Shown piece by piece: positions 35,086 to 43,456 of a stretch of DNA of 64,000 bases. Positions within the stretch are counted from its first letter, which is position 1. Each line of letters starts with the position of its first letter. The notes beneath the pieces were generated by a model, which searched no databases, was not told the DNA's origin, and saw only the letters and a list, made by a program, of their open reading frames with translations. The DNA is from Fimadaptatus sp050946055 (GTDB lineage: Bacteria; Bacillota; Clostridia; Christensenellales; Aristaeellaceae), in NCBI GenBank assembly GCA_050946055.1, contig JBMNUB010000001.1:1-64000 (forward strand). The letters run 5' to 3'. The translations under genes and the position numbers were made by a program.

Positions 35086-35334
35086 GATATTTACCTCCAT
35101 GAGCGCCCCGGCGGGACGCTGTGTTCTTTTTGCTTACGATGTCATTATAGTCCGCACGGCGGCGCGCCGCTATGGACACTCGGACAGGGCTGTGCGCTTT
35201 TTGGGCAATGTACATGCGGTGTATGAAATTTGGCAAGTGTCGGGCTTTTGTCTAAATAGCGGGGCGGCGATGTGAAGGCGGTATGGCTGCATGAGACATG
35301 CGTTATGGCGAGAGAAACCGGCGCAGGCGATATC

Positions 35335-35351
35335 GCATTTAAGTAAAATGC
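35335..35351. promoter_or_regulatory. palindrome upstream of GH29
   Basis: GCATTT-AAGTA-AAATGC lies 114 bases before the GH29 start. It resembles the half-sites of the 2079-2099 operator (GCATTTTT/AAAAATGC) but with shorter arms. A regulator site is possible; no convincing -35/-10 pair was found around it. The rest of 35101-35460 shows nothing else. Confidence 0.4.
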
Positions 35352-35464
35352 AAGATTTTGTCATATTTTGCGGCAGGAAAAGCGGCGCGCTCAGGAGAAA
35401 GTCTGAATAAGCAATTTGCATGCTGCAAAGTGAATGAGCCAATATCGAAAGGAGAGAATGGTCA

Positions 35465-36871
35465 ATGTATCAGCCCACGTATGATTCCGTGCATCAGCAC
35501 AAGCTGCCCAAGTGGTTCGACGAGGCCAAGTTCGGCATATTCGTGCATTGGTCGCTGTTTTCCGTGCCGGCGTTCGCGGCGGAGCAGACGCGCGACATAT
35601 CCGAGTCCATGGCCGAGGACATGAGCGCCACGTTTGCCAACAACCCATACGCCGAGTGGTATCTCAACTCGCTGCGCATACCCGGTTCGCCCACGCAGGC
35701 CTTCCACAAAAAGCACTACGGCGACAGGAGCTACTTTGACTTCCAGCGCGACTTCGAGGCACAGAACGCCGCCTGCGACGTGAACGGCTGGGCGCAGCTG
35801 ATGCAGGACGCGGGCGCAAGGTACTGCGTGCTTGTGACCAAGCATCACGACGGCTATACTCTCTGGCCGACCGACACGCCCAACCCCATAATACCCGGCT
35901 ACTTTTCCAAGCGCGACTTCGTAGGCGAATTGACCGAGGCAGTGCGCAGCCGCGGCATGAAGATGGGGCTTTACTATTCGGGCGTATACGATTGGACATT
36001 CAAGACAGACTGCCCCATAGACAGCCCGCGCGGCTTCATAGAGCATCAGCGCATGCCCGTGGAATACGTGCGCTATTCGGTCGCGCACCTGTACGAGCTG
36101 ATAGACAAGTATCGCCCGTCCATACTGTGGAACGACATAGCCTTCCCGTATGGCTACGACCTGAACGAGCTGTTCGCGCACTACTACAACACGGTCGAGG
36201 ACGGCGTTATAGACGACCGCTGGAATCAGATAAAGGTGCCGGTCACCGAGGATGAGTGGCGGGAGCTGGAGCGCACCGGCGGCGGATTTAACGGCAACAA
36301 TACCACGCACTACGACTTCATAACCCCGGAATACAAGCTGCTGGACGAGGTGCCGCCTATCAAGTGGGAATGCACGCGCGGCATAGGCAGGAGCTTCGGC
36401 TTTAACCGCACCGAATGCGGCAGCGATTACCTAAGCGGCGCACAGGTGATAGAGATGCTGGTCAAGGTGGTAAGCCGAGGCGGCAACCTGCTGCTCAACA
36501 TAGGCCCGCGCGCGGACGGCTCGATACCATATGAGCAGGCTCTGCCGCTCAGGGAGACGGGGCGCTGGTTGGCGCGCAATGGCGAGGCAATATACGGCAC
36601 GCACCCCAATGACGTGCTGGAATACGCCGATGCGGACGGCTGCCCGGTGTGCATGACCGCACGGGACGATGCGCGCTACGCGATAGCGCTGCGCGAGACG
36701 CTGCCCGGCAGGTATGTGATAAGGGACATGTGCGTGGACGAGGGTGCGCGCGCTGAGCTGCTGGGCGTGGGCAGGATAGATGTGCGCGCCGAGGGCGGCG
36801 ACGCGGTGTTCACCCTGCCCGAGAACGCGCCCGCTCAGCCTGCGCAGGTGATAAAGATAGCGCGCGGATGA
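35465..36871 (+). CDS. alpha-L-fucosidase, glycoside hydrolase family 29
   Basis: Retaining exo-fucosidase, 468 residues. The barrel starts WFDEAKFGIFVHWSLFSVPA, the classic GH29 opening; YCVLVTKHHDGYTLWPT and MKMGLYYSGVYDWTF follow. The nucleophile Asp is in YRPSILWNDIAFP (~residue 220). The C-terminal part has NLLLNIGPRADGSIPYEQ and a beta-sandwich. No signal peptide, so fucosylated oligosaccharides would be trimmed in the cytosol. AAAGGAGAGA precedes the ATG. It is followed by MITE copy B rather than an operon partner. Confidence 0.94.
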   Translation: MYQPTYDSVHQHKLPKWFDEAKFGIFVHWSLFSVPAFAAEQTRDISESMAEDMSATFANNPYAEWYLNSLRIPGSPTQAFHKKHYGDRSYFDFQRDFEAQNAACDVNGWAQLMQDAGARYCVLVTKHHDGYTLWPTDTPNPIIPGYFSKRDFVGELTEAVRSRGMKMGLYYSGVYDWTFKTDCPIDSPRGFIEHQRMPVEYVRYSVAHLYELIDKYRPSILWNDIAFPYGYDLNELFAHYYNTVEDGVIDDRWNQIKVPVTEDEWRELERTGGGFNGNNTTHYDFITPEYKLLDEVPPIKWECTRGIGRSFGFNRTECGSDYLSGAQVIEMLVKVVSRGGNLLLNIGPRADGSIPYEQALPLRETGRWLARNGEAIYGTHPNDVLEYADADGCPVCMTARDDARYAIALRETLPGRYVIRDMCVDEGARAELLGVGRIDVRAEGGDAVFTLPENAPAQPAQVIKIARG

Positions 36872-36917
36872 GGGCGGTATCAGCCGGGCAAAGTGCGAAG
36901 CAAAATGAATGCACAGC

Positions 36918-37164
36918 CTGTCAAAAACCCACGGAGAGTTTGGCGGACCTCGCAGCCTGCCGGCTTCAATCGCGCCTAGCGACATGTGTGGTGGGCGCTC
37001 AGGGTTTTTTACGCAGGGGAAATCTCGTTGCCCGGAGTAAAAATATATGCTCTGAAGTTTCTGCGTTCGTAAACCTTAAGGATTTCAGTGGAAACTGAGT
37101 AGGGGTGGCGGTGGCGGGGGAGCTTCTTCCCCGTCCACGCTTGTCAAAAAGACTTTTTTGACAG
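36918..37164 (+). mobile_element. MITE-like element, copy B (best preserved)
   Basis: 247 bp, opening CTGTCAAAAA and closing TTTTTTGACAG, so its tips form an inverted repeat. The right end also folds on itself (TTGTCAAAAA-GA-CTTTTTTGACA). Internal blocks match copies A and C. It has no coding capacity, as in miniature elements mobilised by a transposase elsewhere. Confidence 0.82.
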
Positions 37165-37173
37165 TCCGATGTA

Positions 37174-37208
37174 TTTGGCCGTCTGCAATCTGTGCGGACG
37201 GCCTTTGT
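37174..37208 (+). terminator. hairpin downstream of MITE copy B
   Basis: GGCCGTC / GACGGCC stem followed by TTTGTG; may end GH29 transcription. Confidence 0.45.
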
Positions 37209-37263
37209 GCGCCCTGCGCGAATTATAATTCGATTAATGAGCGCGCTATGCGCCCGGACACAC

Positions 37264-37291
37264 TTGAATCGAAACAATGAAGTGATATAAT
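37264..37291 (+). promoter_or_regulatory. promoter of the glycosyltransferase gene
   Basis: TTGAAT (37264-37269), 16 bases, TATAAT (37286-37291), about 50 bases before the start codon. Confidence 0.75.
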
Positions 37292-37343
37292 CAGAGCGGC
37301 GCACATGAGCGCTGAAATATACTGACGGCAAGAGGAAATAGCA

Positions 37344-38339
37344 ATGGAAACCCCTATGGTCAGCATAATAGTGCCTGTATACAATGCGCAGGATACGCTG
37401 CACGCCTGCGTAAAGAGCATATGCGCTCAGAGCTACCGCAATATCGAGATAATACTGGTGAACGACGGCAGCACCGACGACAGCCTTGCCATATGTCATG
37501 CGCTGGCGGCGGGCGATGAGCGCATAAAGATAGTGGACAAGCCCAACAGCGGCGTTTCGGCCAGTCGCAATGTGGGCATAGAGTGCGCGCGGGGACGCTA
37601 TCTTCAGTTCGTGGACAGCGACGATTACCTCGCGCCCGACGCTGCGCGGCTGATGGTAGAGCGCGCCGAGGCCACCGGCTGCGATCTGGTGATAGCGGAG
37701 TTCTTTAGGCTGGTGGGCAAGCGCCTGATAGCCAGCACAAATTCGCCCGGCAACGAGGTGCTGACGCAGAAGGAGTTCGCGCGCAGGCTGATGGACAGCC
37801 CGCTGAACTTCTATTACGGCGTTATGTGGAACAAGCTCTACCGCCGCGACATCATAATTAAAAACGAAATACGCTGCTGCGCGGAGCTTAAGTGGTGCGA
37901 GGACTTTCTGTTCAATATGGACTACTATTCGCGCATTAGCACGGTATGCACGCTGGACGCGCCGCTGTATTACTACGTAAAGAGGCGGGGCAGTCTGGCC
38001 AATTCCTATGCGTCAATGGCGCCTACGCGCGTGTTCCGCATGAAGCGCGCCATGTATGCGCCGTATAAGGACCTGTTTGAGAGCATGGAGATGTATGAGA
38101 CGCATCGCACGCAGATACGCAGGTTCTTCCTCGACTTCGCGCGCGATGGCGGGGTGCCTCCGTTTGCGCCGCAGGAGGCGGAAAAGGCGCGCATGCAGGC
38201 GCGCCGCCGCGAGGCAAGCATGGCGCGCCGCATGGCCAAGCTGCGCGCCGCCGACAGCAAGCGCCTGGTGTACAAGTCGGGCGCGCGCTATCGCACGGCG
38301 ATGAAGAACGGCGCAGATGCGCAGGACGGCGCTCGGTGA
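37344..38339 (+). CDS. family 2 glycosyltransferase
   Basis: 331-residue inverting GT-A enzyme that transfers a sugar from a nucleotide donor, probably to a surface glycan. Motifs: VSIIVPVYNAQDTLHACVKS at the start, IEIILVNDGSTDDSLAI, SGVSASRNVGIECARGRYLQ and the metal-binding FVDSDDYLAPDA. WCEDFLFNMDYYSRIS is the usual catalytic-region ED motif. The last ~80 residues are Arg/Ala-rich and low-complexity (KARMQARRREASMARRMAK), probably a peripheral membrane or nucleic-acid-like helix. GGCAAGAGGAAA precedes the ATG. It stands alone, not in a surface polysaccharide cluster. Confidence 0.9.
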   Translation: METPMVSIIVPVYNAQDTLHACVKSICAQSYRNIEIILVNDGSTDDSLAICHALAAGDERIKIVDKPNSGVSASRNVGIECARGRYLQFVDSDDYLAPDAARLMVERAEATGCDLVIAEFFRLVGKRLIASTNSPGNEVLTQKEFARRLMDSPLNFYYGVMWNKLYRRDIIIKNEIRCCAELKWCEDFLFNMDYYSRISTVCTLDAPLYYYVKRRGSLANSYASMAPTRVFRMKRAMYAPYKDLFESMEMYETHRTQIRRFFLDFARDGGVPPFAPQEAEKARMQARRREASMARRMAKLRAADSKRLVYKSGARYRTAMKNGADAQDGAR

Positions 38340-38459
38340 CGCGCCGCGCGTGCGCATGATGCCGGTCGGGGATATGCAATCAGTTCGGCTGGCCGGGAGG
38401 ATGCTCTGCGCAAAAGCACATGAGCATGCCAATGAGCGCAGCCTGCCGGAAGGCAGAAA

Positions 38460-38505
38460 AGCTCCGTTTGCCATCACAAAGTGATCTGCAAACGGAGCTT
38501 TTTTT
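38460..38505 (+). terminator. strong terminator
   Basis: AGCTCCGTTTGC / GCAAACGGAGCT, 12 perfect pairs, followed by seven T; AAAA on the other side makes it partly bidirectional for the convergent oxidoreductase gene. Confidence 0.92.
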
Positions 38506-38674
38506 GCTCATATATGCTGCGCAAATGAATGCGCATGCGCTAGGGCTGAAATCGAAGCAGGGCGCCCGGCGCTGGCGTGGACTTGGCATGCCGCTGGACT
38601 TTGCCGTGAGGCATGGCACCGCTTGGCATGCGCACAGCCTTTGCCAATCCCCGCGCCCATACCACGCGCTAGTC

Positions 38675-39766
38675 TCAGTCGAAGTTCACGACCTCGCCGG
38701 TGGAGGCGGACTTGTATATGGCCTCAAGTATCTGGGTCACGACGAACGCCTGCTCGGGACGGGTGATGAGCGGCTTGGAATCGTCCTTTACGTGGTCTAT
38801 CCACATGCGCGCCTCGACCGCTTCGGGGCTGGTGGATGCGCCCTCAAAGTAGGCGGCGCCACCGGCCTTGAGGTCGGGTATCTCGGTGTAGAGCTGGGAA
38901 TACTTCTCTCCGTTTATGCGCAGCGCACCGCCGTCGCCCAGCATGTCCGCGCCGCCCTTGGTGCCGCAGAGTATGGTCTTGGCCTCGTGCGCCAGCAGCG
39001 TGTTGAGCGCCCAGCTGGCTTCCAGCATTATGGTAGCGCCGTTCTTCATCTTGATGTAGCCGAAGGCGCTGTCCTCGACGGTGAACTTCTTGGGATCCCA
39101 GCTGCCCCATGCGTTGGCGGCGTTCTCGGTGTCGGCCAGCTTGCGGTAGGTGCTGCCCATTACCGAGGCAGGCTCATAGTTGTCCATCATCCACAGCGTG
39201 AGGTCGAGCGCGTGAGTGCCGATGTCGATGAGGGGACCGCCGCCCTGCTCATACTCGTTGAGGAACACGCCCCAGGTCGGCACGGCGCGGCGACGCACGG
39301 CCTGAGCGCGCGCATAGTACACTTCGCCCAGCTCACCGGCTTCGCATGCCTTCTTGAGGTACATGCTGTCGGGACGGAAGCGGCTCTGATAGCCTATGGT
39401 CAGCTTCTTGCCGGTCTCCTTGGCGGCATCCAGCATGCGCTTGGCCTCGGCGGTGTTTATGGCCATGGGCTTTTCGCACATTACGTGCTTGCCCGCGTGC
39501 AGCGCATCCACGGTTATCTGGCTGTGCTCGCGGTTGGGGGTCAGCACGTGTACCACGTCTATGTCCTCGCGGGCGAGCAGCTCGTGGTAATCCTCGTATA
39601 CCTTGGCACCGTCAACGCCGTATTCGCGGGCGGCCTTTTCGGCGCGCTCGACCACGATGTCGCAGAACGCGACCATCTCAACGTCGGGCAGCTTGCTGAG
39701 CGAGGGCATGTGCTTGCCGTTGGCTATGCCGCCGCAGCCGATAATACCTATGCGTACCTTGTCCAT
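38675..39766 (-). CDS. Gfo/Idh/MocA-family oxidoreductase
   Basis: NAD(P)-dependent dehydrogenase acting on a sugar or sugar-derived polyol. 363 residues. Rossmann motif VRIGIIGCGGIANGKHMPSL at the N-terminus; the conserved EKPMAINTAEA (Lys of the catalytic site) near 95; GGGPLIDIGTHALDLTLWMM (catalytic Asp/His) near 180. The start at 39766 follows AGGAGGAATTC; a longer frame begins upstream but crosses the operator. A close relative is encoded at 50024-51169. The operator-like palindrome at its promoter suggests sugar induction. Confidence 0.9.
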   Translation of the reverse strand: MDKVRIGIIGCGGIANGKHMPSLSKLPDVEMVAFCDIVVERAEKAAREYGVDGAKVYEDYHELLAREDIDVVHVLTPNREHSQITVDALHAGKHVMCEKPMAINTAEAKRMLDAAKETGKKLTIGYQSRFRPDSMYLKKACEAGELGEVYYARAQAVRRRAVPTWGVFLNEYEQGGGPLIDIGTHALDLTLWMMDNYEPASVMGSTYRKLADTENAANAWGSWDPKKFTVEDSAFGYIKMKNGATIMLEASWALNTLLAHEAKTILCGTKGGADMLGDGGALRINGEKYSQLYTEIPDLKAGGAAYFEGASTSPEAVEARMWIDHVKDDSKPLITRPEQAFVVTQILEAIYKSASTGEVVNFD

Positions 39767-39781
39767 ATTGAATTCCTCCTG

Positions 39782-39797
39782 CGCAAATGTATTTGCG
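39782..39797 (-). promoter_or_regulatory. candidate operator of the oxidoreductase gene
   Basis: Perfect palindrome CGCAAAT-GT-ATTTGCG, 16 bases before the start codon and overlapping the 5' untranslated region. The shape suits a LacI or GntR repressor; none is adjacent. Confidence 0.55.
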
Positions 39798-39821
39798 TAC
39801 CATAAGCTCATTTTACTACAT

Positions 39822-40081
39822 ATTTTGCCTGCGCGCAATGCACAAAGTCGGCATACTTGCGGTCAAATCGGGTATGATGCGCCGACTGGAGCAATGCGCG
39901 GGCATGCGCGCATGGTGGGCGGGACGCATGAGGCGCATGTGGGTGTGCGGATTTTGCCTGCGCGCAATGCACAAAGTCGGCATACTTGCGGTCAAATCGG
40001 GTATGATGCGCCGACTGGAGCAATGCGCGGGCATGCGCGCATGGTGGGCGGGACGCATGAGGCGCATGTGGGTGTGCGGAT
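39822..40081. repeat. perfect 129-bp tandem duplication
   Basis: The block starting ATTTTGCCTGCGCGCAATGC at 39822 is repeated from 39951 with no difference that I can find. The first copy overlaps the promoter area of the upstream (minus-strand) oxidoreductase gene. Perfect identity implies a recent event. Confidence 0.92.
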
Positions 40082-40313
40082 TATATGCTCAGGGCTAGCG
40101 GCTGCAATGCATGGAATGGCGCATGCGCCGACTTTTTTGCATGGGCCTGAGCTTTAACAGCGCTGTGCGGTTTGTCCGGTCAATGTCCGCGCAAGCAGAA
40201 TGAGGCGCGCATTTGCAGGGCGCAGCACAAAAAGTGCGTGCATGCGGCATGAGGCTGTGGTATCATATATACATAAAAACAGGGCCTTGGATAGGCCACG
40301 CAAGGAGGACACA

Positions 40314-41105
40314 ATGCCCGACAGACTTAAGGCCGTGCGCTGCTTCATGCTGGACATGGACGGCACGTTTTATCTGGGCGAGAACATACTGCCCGGCTCG
40401 CTGGACTTCATAAACCGGCTCAAGGAGACCGGACGCGACTTCCTGTTCCTGACCAACAACTCGTCGCATAACGCGCGCTATTACGTCAAGCGGCTGGCGC
40501 GCATGGGTCTGGACACCGACGAAGCTCACATACTCACATCGGGTCAGGCCACGGCTGCGATAGTGCTGGACAAGTTTCGGGGCAAGCGCGCATTCGTGCT
40601 GGGCAACGAGTTCCTTATGGAGGAGCTGAGCGACGCAGGCGTGCTCATAGACCAGCAGAATCCCGACTATGTGATAATAGGCTACGACACCACGCTCGAC
40701 TACGCCAAGATGACCGCGGTTTGTGACTTCGTGCGCGCGGGTCTGCCCTATGTGGCCACGCATCCCGACTTCAACTGCCCCACGGAAAACGGCTTTGCCC
40801 CCGACATAGGCGCGATAATCGCCTTCATAGAGGCTTCGACTGGCCGCCGTCCCGACCTGATAGTGGGCAAGCCATACGGCGGCATAGTGGACGCGGCGCT
40901 CAAGCGCACCGGCCTTGACAAGCCGCAGCTGGCCATGGTGGGCGACAGGCTCTACACCGACATAAAGACCGGCGTGGAACACGGCATACTCTCGATACTG
41001 GTCATGACCGGCGAGACTACGCCCGACATGCTGCGTGAAAGCGAGACTCAGCCCGATCTGGTGTTCGACTCGCTGGGGGGCATGATTGGGTTCATGCGCG
41101 AGTGA
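40314..41105 (+). CDS. HAD-superfamily phosphatase, NagD/class IIA
   Basis: 263-residue phosphatase, likely acting on sugar phosphates or nucleotides. HAD motif I CFMLDMDGTFYLGENIL (Asp nucleophile), motif II FLTNNSSHNARYY, cap domain with VIIGYDTTLDYAKM, motif III/IV in IVGKPYGGIVDAALKRTGL and AMVGDRLYTDIKTGVEHG. This layout is that of NagD/4-nitrophenylphosphatase-like proteins. The ATG at 40314 follows AAGGAGGACAC; a longer frame from 40200 has no ribosome site. The methyltransferase gene is 43 bases downstream. Confidence 0.92.
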   Translation: MPDRLKAVRCFMLDMDGTFYLGENILPGSLDFINRLKETGRDFLFLTNNSSHNARYYVKRLARMGLDTDEAHILTSGQATAAIVLDKFRGKRAFVLGNEFLMEELSDAGVLIDQQNPDYVIIGYDTTLDYAKMTAVCDFVRAGLPYVATHPDFNCPTENGFAPDIGAIIAFIEASTGRRPDLIVGKPYGGIVDAALKRTGLDKPQLAMVGDRLYTDIKTGVEHGILSILVMTGETTPDMLRESETQPDLVFDSLGGMIGFMRE

Positions 41106-41148
41106 AGGCGCATGCAGGCGGAATACAGCCATGACTTGAGGTGATGAT

Positions 41149-42078
41149 ATGGATTACAGCCGCAAGATATCCGAGCGGCAGTGGAATCTTCCCGGCAAGG
41201 GCGAGCTTGAGAGCCACAGGGAAGAGACGTATATAGACGACATAATACAAAAGGATCACATCCAGCGCAAGCTGCTGGAAAATCTGGACGGCGTAAAGAC
41301 GGTGTTTGACGGCGGCGCGGGCTGCGGGCGGTTTTCCATACTGCTGGCCAAGCATGGCTGCAATGTCACTCACTTTGACATATCTCAGCCCATGATAGAC
41401 AAGGCTAAGGAGCTTGCGGCGCAGCAGGGCGTGCTGGACAGGATAAACTTTGTAAGGGGCGCGCTTGAGGACATAGGCGATTACGCCGACGATTCGTTCG
41501 ACATGGCGATATCGTTTGACTCGCCCATATCCTATACCTATCCCCATCAGGAGCGGGTGATAGCGGAGCTTGTGCGCATAGCCAGAAAGCGCGTCATGTT
41601 CAGCGTATCCAGCCGACTGGGTTCGTTGCCGTATATGTGCAATCCCATTCAGAAGCATCAGTTCATTCTGGATGAGGATTCGCGCGATCCGTTTGTTAAG
41701 TGGTGCGTGGCCAACCGCCAGCAGATGGTAGACTCGTTCAGGTTCGATAAGAAGTATGCCGAAGGCGTGATGGACACGGGACTTATGGGCGGTCGGTACG
41801 AGATAGACGAATACGAGAAGGGCAACGCGCCCTGGTGCATAACATATGCATTCATGCCGGGCGAGCTGGAGCGCATACTGCGCGATAACGGCGTAAAGAA
41901 CATACGCATGTCGGGGCCGGGCGCATATGGCCGCACCATACCGCGCGAGATACTGGTTAAGATAATGGCTGACCCTGAGCAGAAGCGGGACTTCCTCGAC
42001 TTCTGTTATAGATTCGACTCCGACCCGTATGTGTGCGGCATGGGCAAGGACAACCTGCTGGCGATAGGCGAAGTGTAG
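41149..42078 (+). CDS. class I SAM-dependent methyltransferase
   Basis: 309 residues. SAM-binding motif I is VFDGGAGCGRFSILLAKHG (~52-70), with the acidic motif II end VTHFDISQPMIDKAKELA, motif III ALEDIGDYADDSFDMAISFD and the post-motif helix ERVIAELVRIARKRVMFSVS. A C-terminal ~140-residue portion (YEIDEYEKGNAPWCITYAF...) defines the substrate and is not recognisable. GAGGTGATGAT precedes the ATG. Likely co-transcribed with the phosphatase gene. Small-molecule methylation is more likely than RNA or protein, but this cannot be settled. Confidence 0.85.
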   Translation: MDYSRKISERQWNLPGKGELESHREETYIDDIIQKDHIQRKLLENLDGVKTVFDGGAGCGRFSILLAKHGCNVTHFDISQPMIDKAKELAAQQGVLDRINFVRGALEDIGDYADDSFDMAISFDSPISYTYPHQERVIAELVRIARKRVMFSVSSRLGSLPYMCNPIQKHQFILDEDSRDPFVKWCVANRQQMVDSFRFDKKYAEGVMDTGLMGGRYEIDEYEKGNAPWCITYAFMPGELERILRDNGVKNIRMSGPGAYGRTIPREILVKIMADPEQKRDFLDFCYRFDSDPYVCGMGKDNLLAIGEV

Positions 42079-42115
42079 GTGCATGGCCATGCGCAGTCAT
42101 GTGCGCCGCAGTTAA

Positions 42116-42151
42116 GGCTCGCCTGCCGTGCGCCAATGCGACAGGCAAGCC
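42116..42151 (+). terminator. imperfect hairpin after the methyltransferase gene
   Basis: GGCTCGCCTG / CAGGCAAGCC, one mismatch, weak T tract. Probable but poor terminator. Confidence 0.45.
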
Positions 42152-42169
42152 TGAATTGGTGTCGGTGAA

Positions 42170-42290
42170 CGCGCTATATACAGGCCGCATGCCGTCGAAC
42201 GCAGCGATGCGCGCATGCCTAAGCTCATGTATCGCCGCGCCCGAACGGTGTGCGCTATATACAGGCCCGCATGCCGTCGAACGCGGCCAC
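42170..42290. repeat. duplicated 3' end of the MBL hydrolase gene
   Basis: GCGCTATATACAGGC...CGCATGCCGTCGAACGC occurs at 42171-42203 and again at 42251-42287, where it forms the last codons of the MBL gene. The outer copy is a non-coding duplicate of the gene end, 80 bases away. Confidence 0.8.
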
Positions 42291-43016
42291 GAATCCCTCG
42301 CCCAGCACGCTCTCCAGCACATCCTGCGGCGGGTTCAGCGTGCGCGCCAGATGCGACAGGAACACCGGCGCGCCCTTGCGCAGCACGGCGGGATAGCTGT
42401 CGCCTGCGCTGACATGGCCAAACATCGGGCGGCGCAGCGTGCGCACCATCATGCGCACCATCTCAATCGAGTTGTGCTCGAATATGCGGAAGTCGCCGGG
42501 ATTGCCCTCGCCTATGGTGGCATCGAACACGGCGGCATCCAGCGTGCGCCCACGCAGCGCATGCCATTCCTCGTTGAGCAGCCAGCCTCCGTCCAGCGCG
42601 TAGAACAGCGTGCGCTCGCCGTCATCCACTATGAAGTGTACGGCGCGCTCGCCGGGATCAGCGGTGGAGTGGTTGGCGGGCAGCACATTCAGGCTGTGTC
42701 CCGCCGCCTTGAACGTGTCGCCGATGTCAAACGGCACGACATCTATGCCCAGCATGCTCACGCGCGCGGCCCAGCTTGAGTGCATGTGCGCGCGCACCGG
42801 CGAGAGCGCGGCGAGCAGCTTCTCGTCAAAGTGATCGCTGTGCGAGTGCGTGTACACTATGTCGGTTATGCGCGCGTCCGCGGGCATGTGTTCCAGCGCG
42901 GCCATGGTGCCGTCGATGAGCAGGCTGCCGTTTATAAGCGTGCTGGTGAAGGCGCGAAACTCGCCTTCGCCGCGCTGCCAGTCGGCTGCGCCCGTGCCGA
43001 GAAAGTCAAGTCGCAT
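42255..43016 (-). CDS. metallo-beta-lactamase-fold hydrolase
   Basis: 253-residue MBL-fold enzyme. The start MRLDFLGTGAADWQRGEGEF is typical of PhnP/lactonase-like members; the zinc motif HSHSDH is in IVYTHSHSDHFDEKLLAAL (~60-78); later ligands are probably the His in LPANHSTADPG, the Asp in LFYALDGGWL, and the His in VFLSHLARTL. GGAGGG precedes the ATG. Monocistronic. Phosphodiesterase or lactonase activity on a small molecule is likely. Confidence 0.85.
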   Translation of the reverse strand: MRLDFLGTGAADWQRGEGEFRAFTSTLINGSLLIDGTMAALEHMPADARITDIVYTHSHSDHFDEKLLAALSPVRAHMHSSWAARVSMLGIDVVPFDIGDTFKAAGHSLNVLPANHSTADPGERAVHFIVDDGERTLFYALDGGWLLNEEWHALRGRTLDAAVFDATIGEGNPGDFRIFEHNSIEMVRMMVRTLRRPMFGHVSAGDSYPAVLRKGAPVFLSHLARTLNPPQDVLESVLGEGFVAAFDGMRACI

Positions 43017-43165
43017 TGCGATGCCCTCCTTTGTGTGCTGCCGCCATTATACAGCGGCTTTAAGCGCAAGGTCAAGCGCGCGTCTTAGTGAGTTTGACCT
43101 CCTGCATGGGGGCATTATATGCATGCTGACGGCTTACATATATTGCAAAAGTGGTATATAATGAG

Positions 43166-43414
43166 CTTGTCAAAAAATTCTTTTTGACAAGCGTGGACGG
43201 GGGAGAACCTCCACCGCCACTGCCACCCCTACTCAGTTTCCGCTGAAATCCTTAAGGTTTCCGGGCGTGGAAACTGCAAGGTAGATATTTTGACTCTGGG
43301 AAATGGGATTTCCCGCCGCCAAAATATCTACGCGCCCGCCGCACATGTCGCCGGGCGCGATTAAAGCCGGCGGGCTGCGAGGCCTGCCGAACTCTCCTTG
43401 GCTTTTTTTGACAG
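43166..43414 (-). mobile_element. MITE-like element, copy C (inverted)
   Basis: 249 bp in the opposite orientation to A and B: begins (plus strand) CTTGTCAAAAA...TTTTTGACAAG and ends TTTTTTTGACAG. A GATATTTTG / CAAAATATC pair in the middle forms an internal hairpin not seen in B. The right tip contributes to the downstream promoter. Confidence 0.82.
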
Positions 43415-43425
43415 GCTGATATAAT
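43398..43425 (+). promoter_or_regulatory. promoter partly supplied by MITE copy C
   Basis: TTGGCT (43398-43403, inside the element end), 16 bases, TATAAT (43420-43425, outside), about 30 bases before the start codon of the transglutaminase-like gene. Confidence 0.55.
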
Positions 43426-43456
43426 ATCGATTGAGAACATATAAGGCGGTGGTAAA

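Noticed and set aside
32651..43414. The 247-bp family as an integron attC or second CRISPR
   Set aside because: Copies are thousands of bases apart in both orientations, with MITE-like ends and no integrase.
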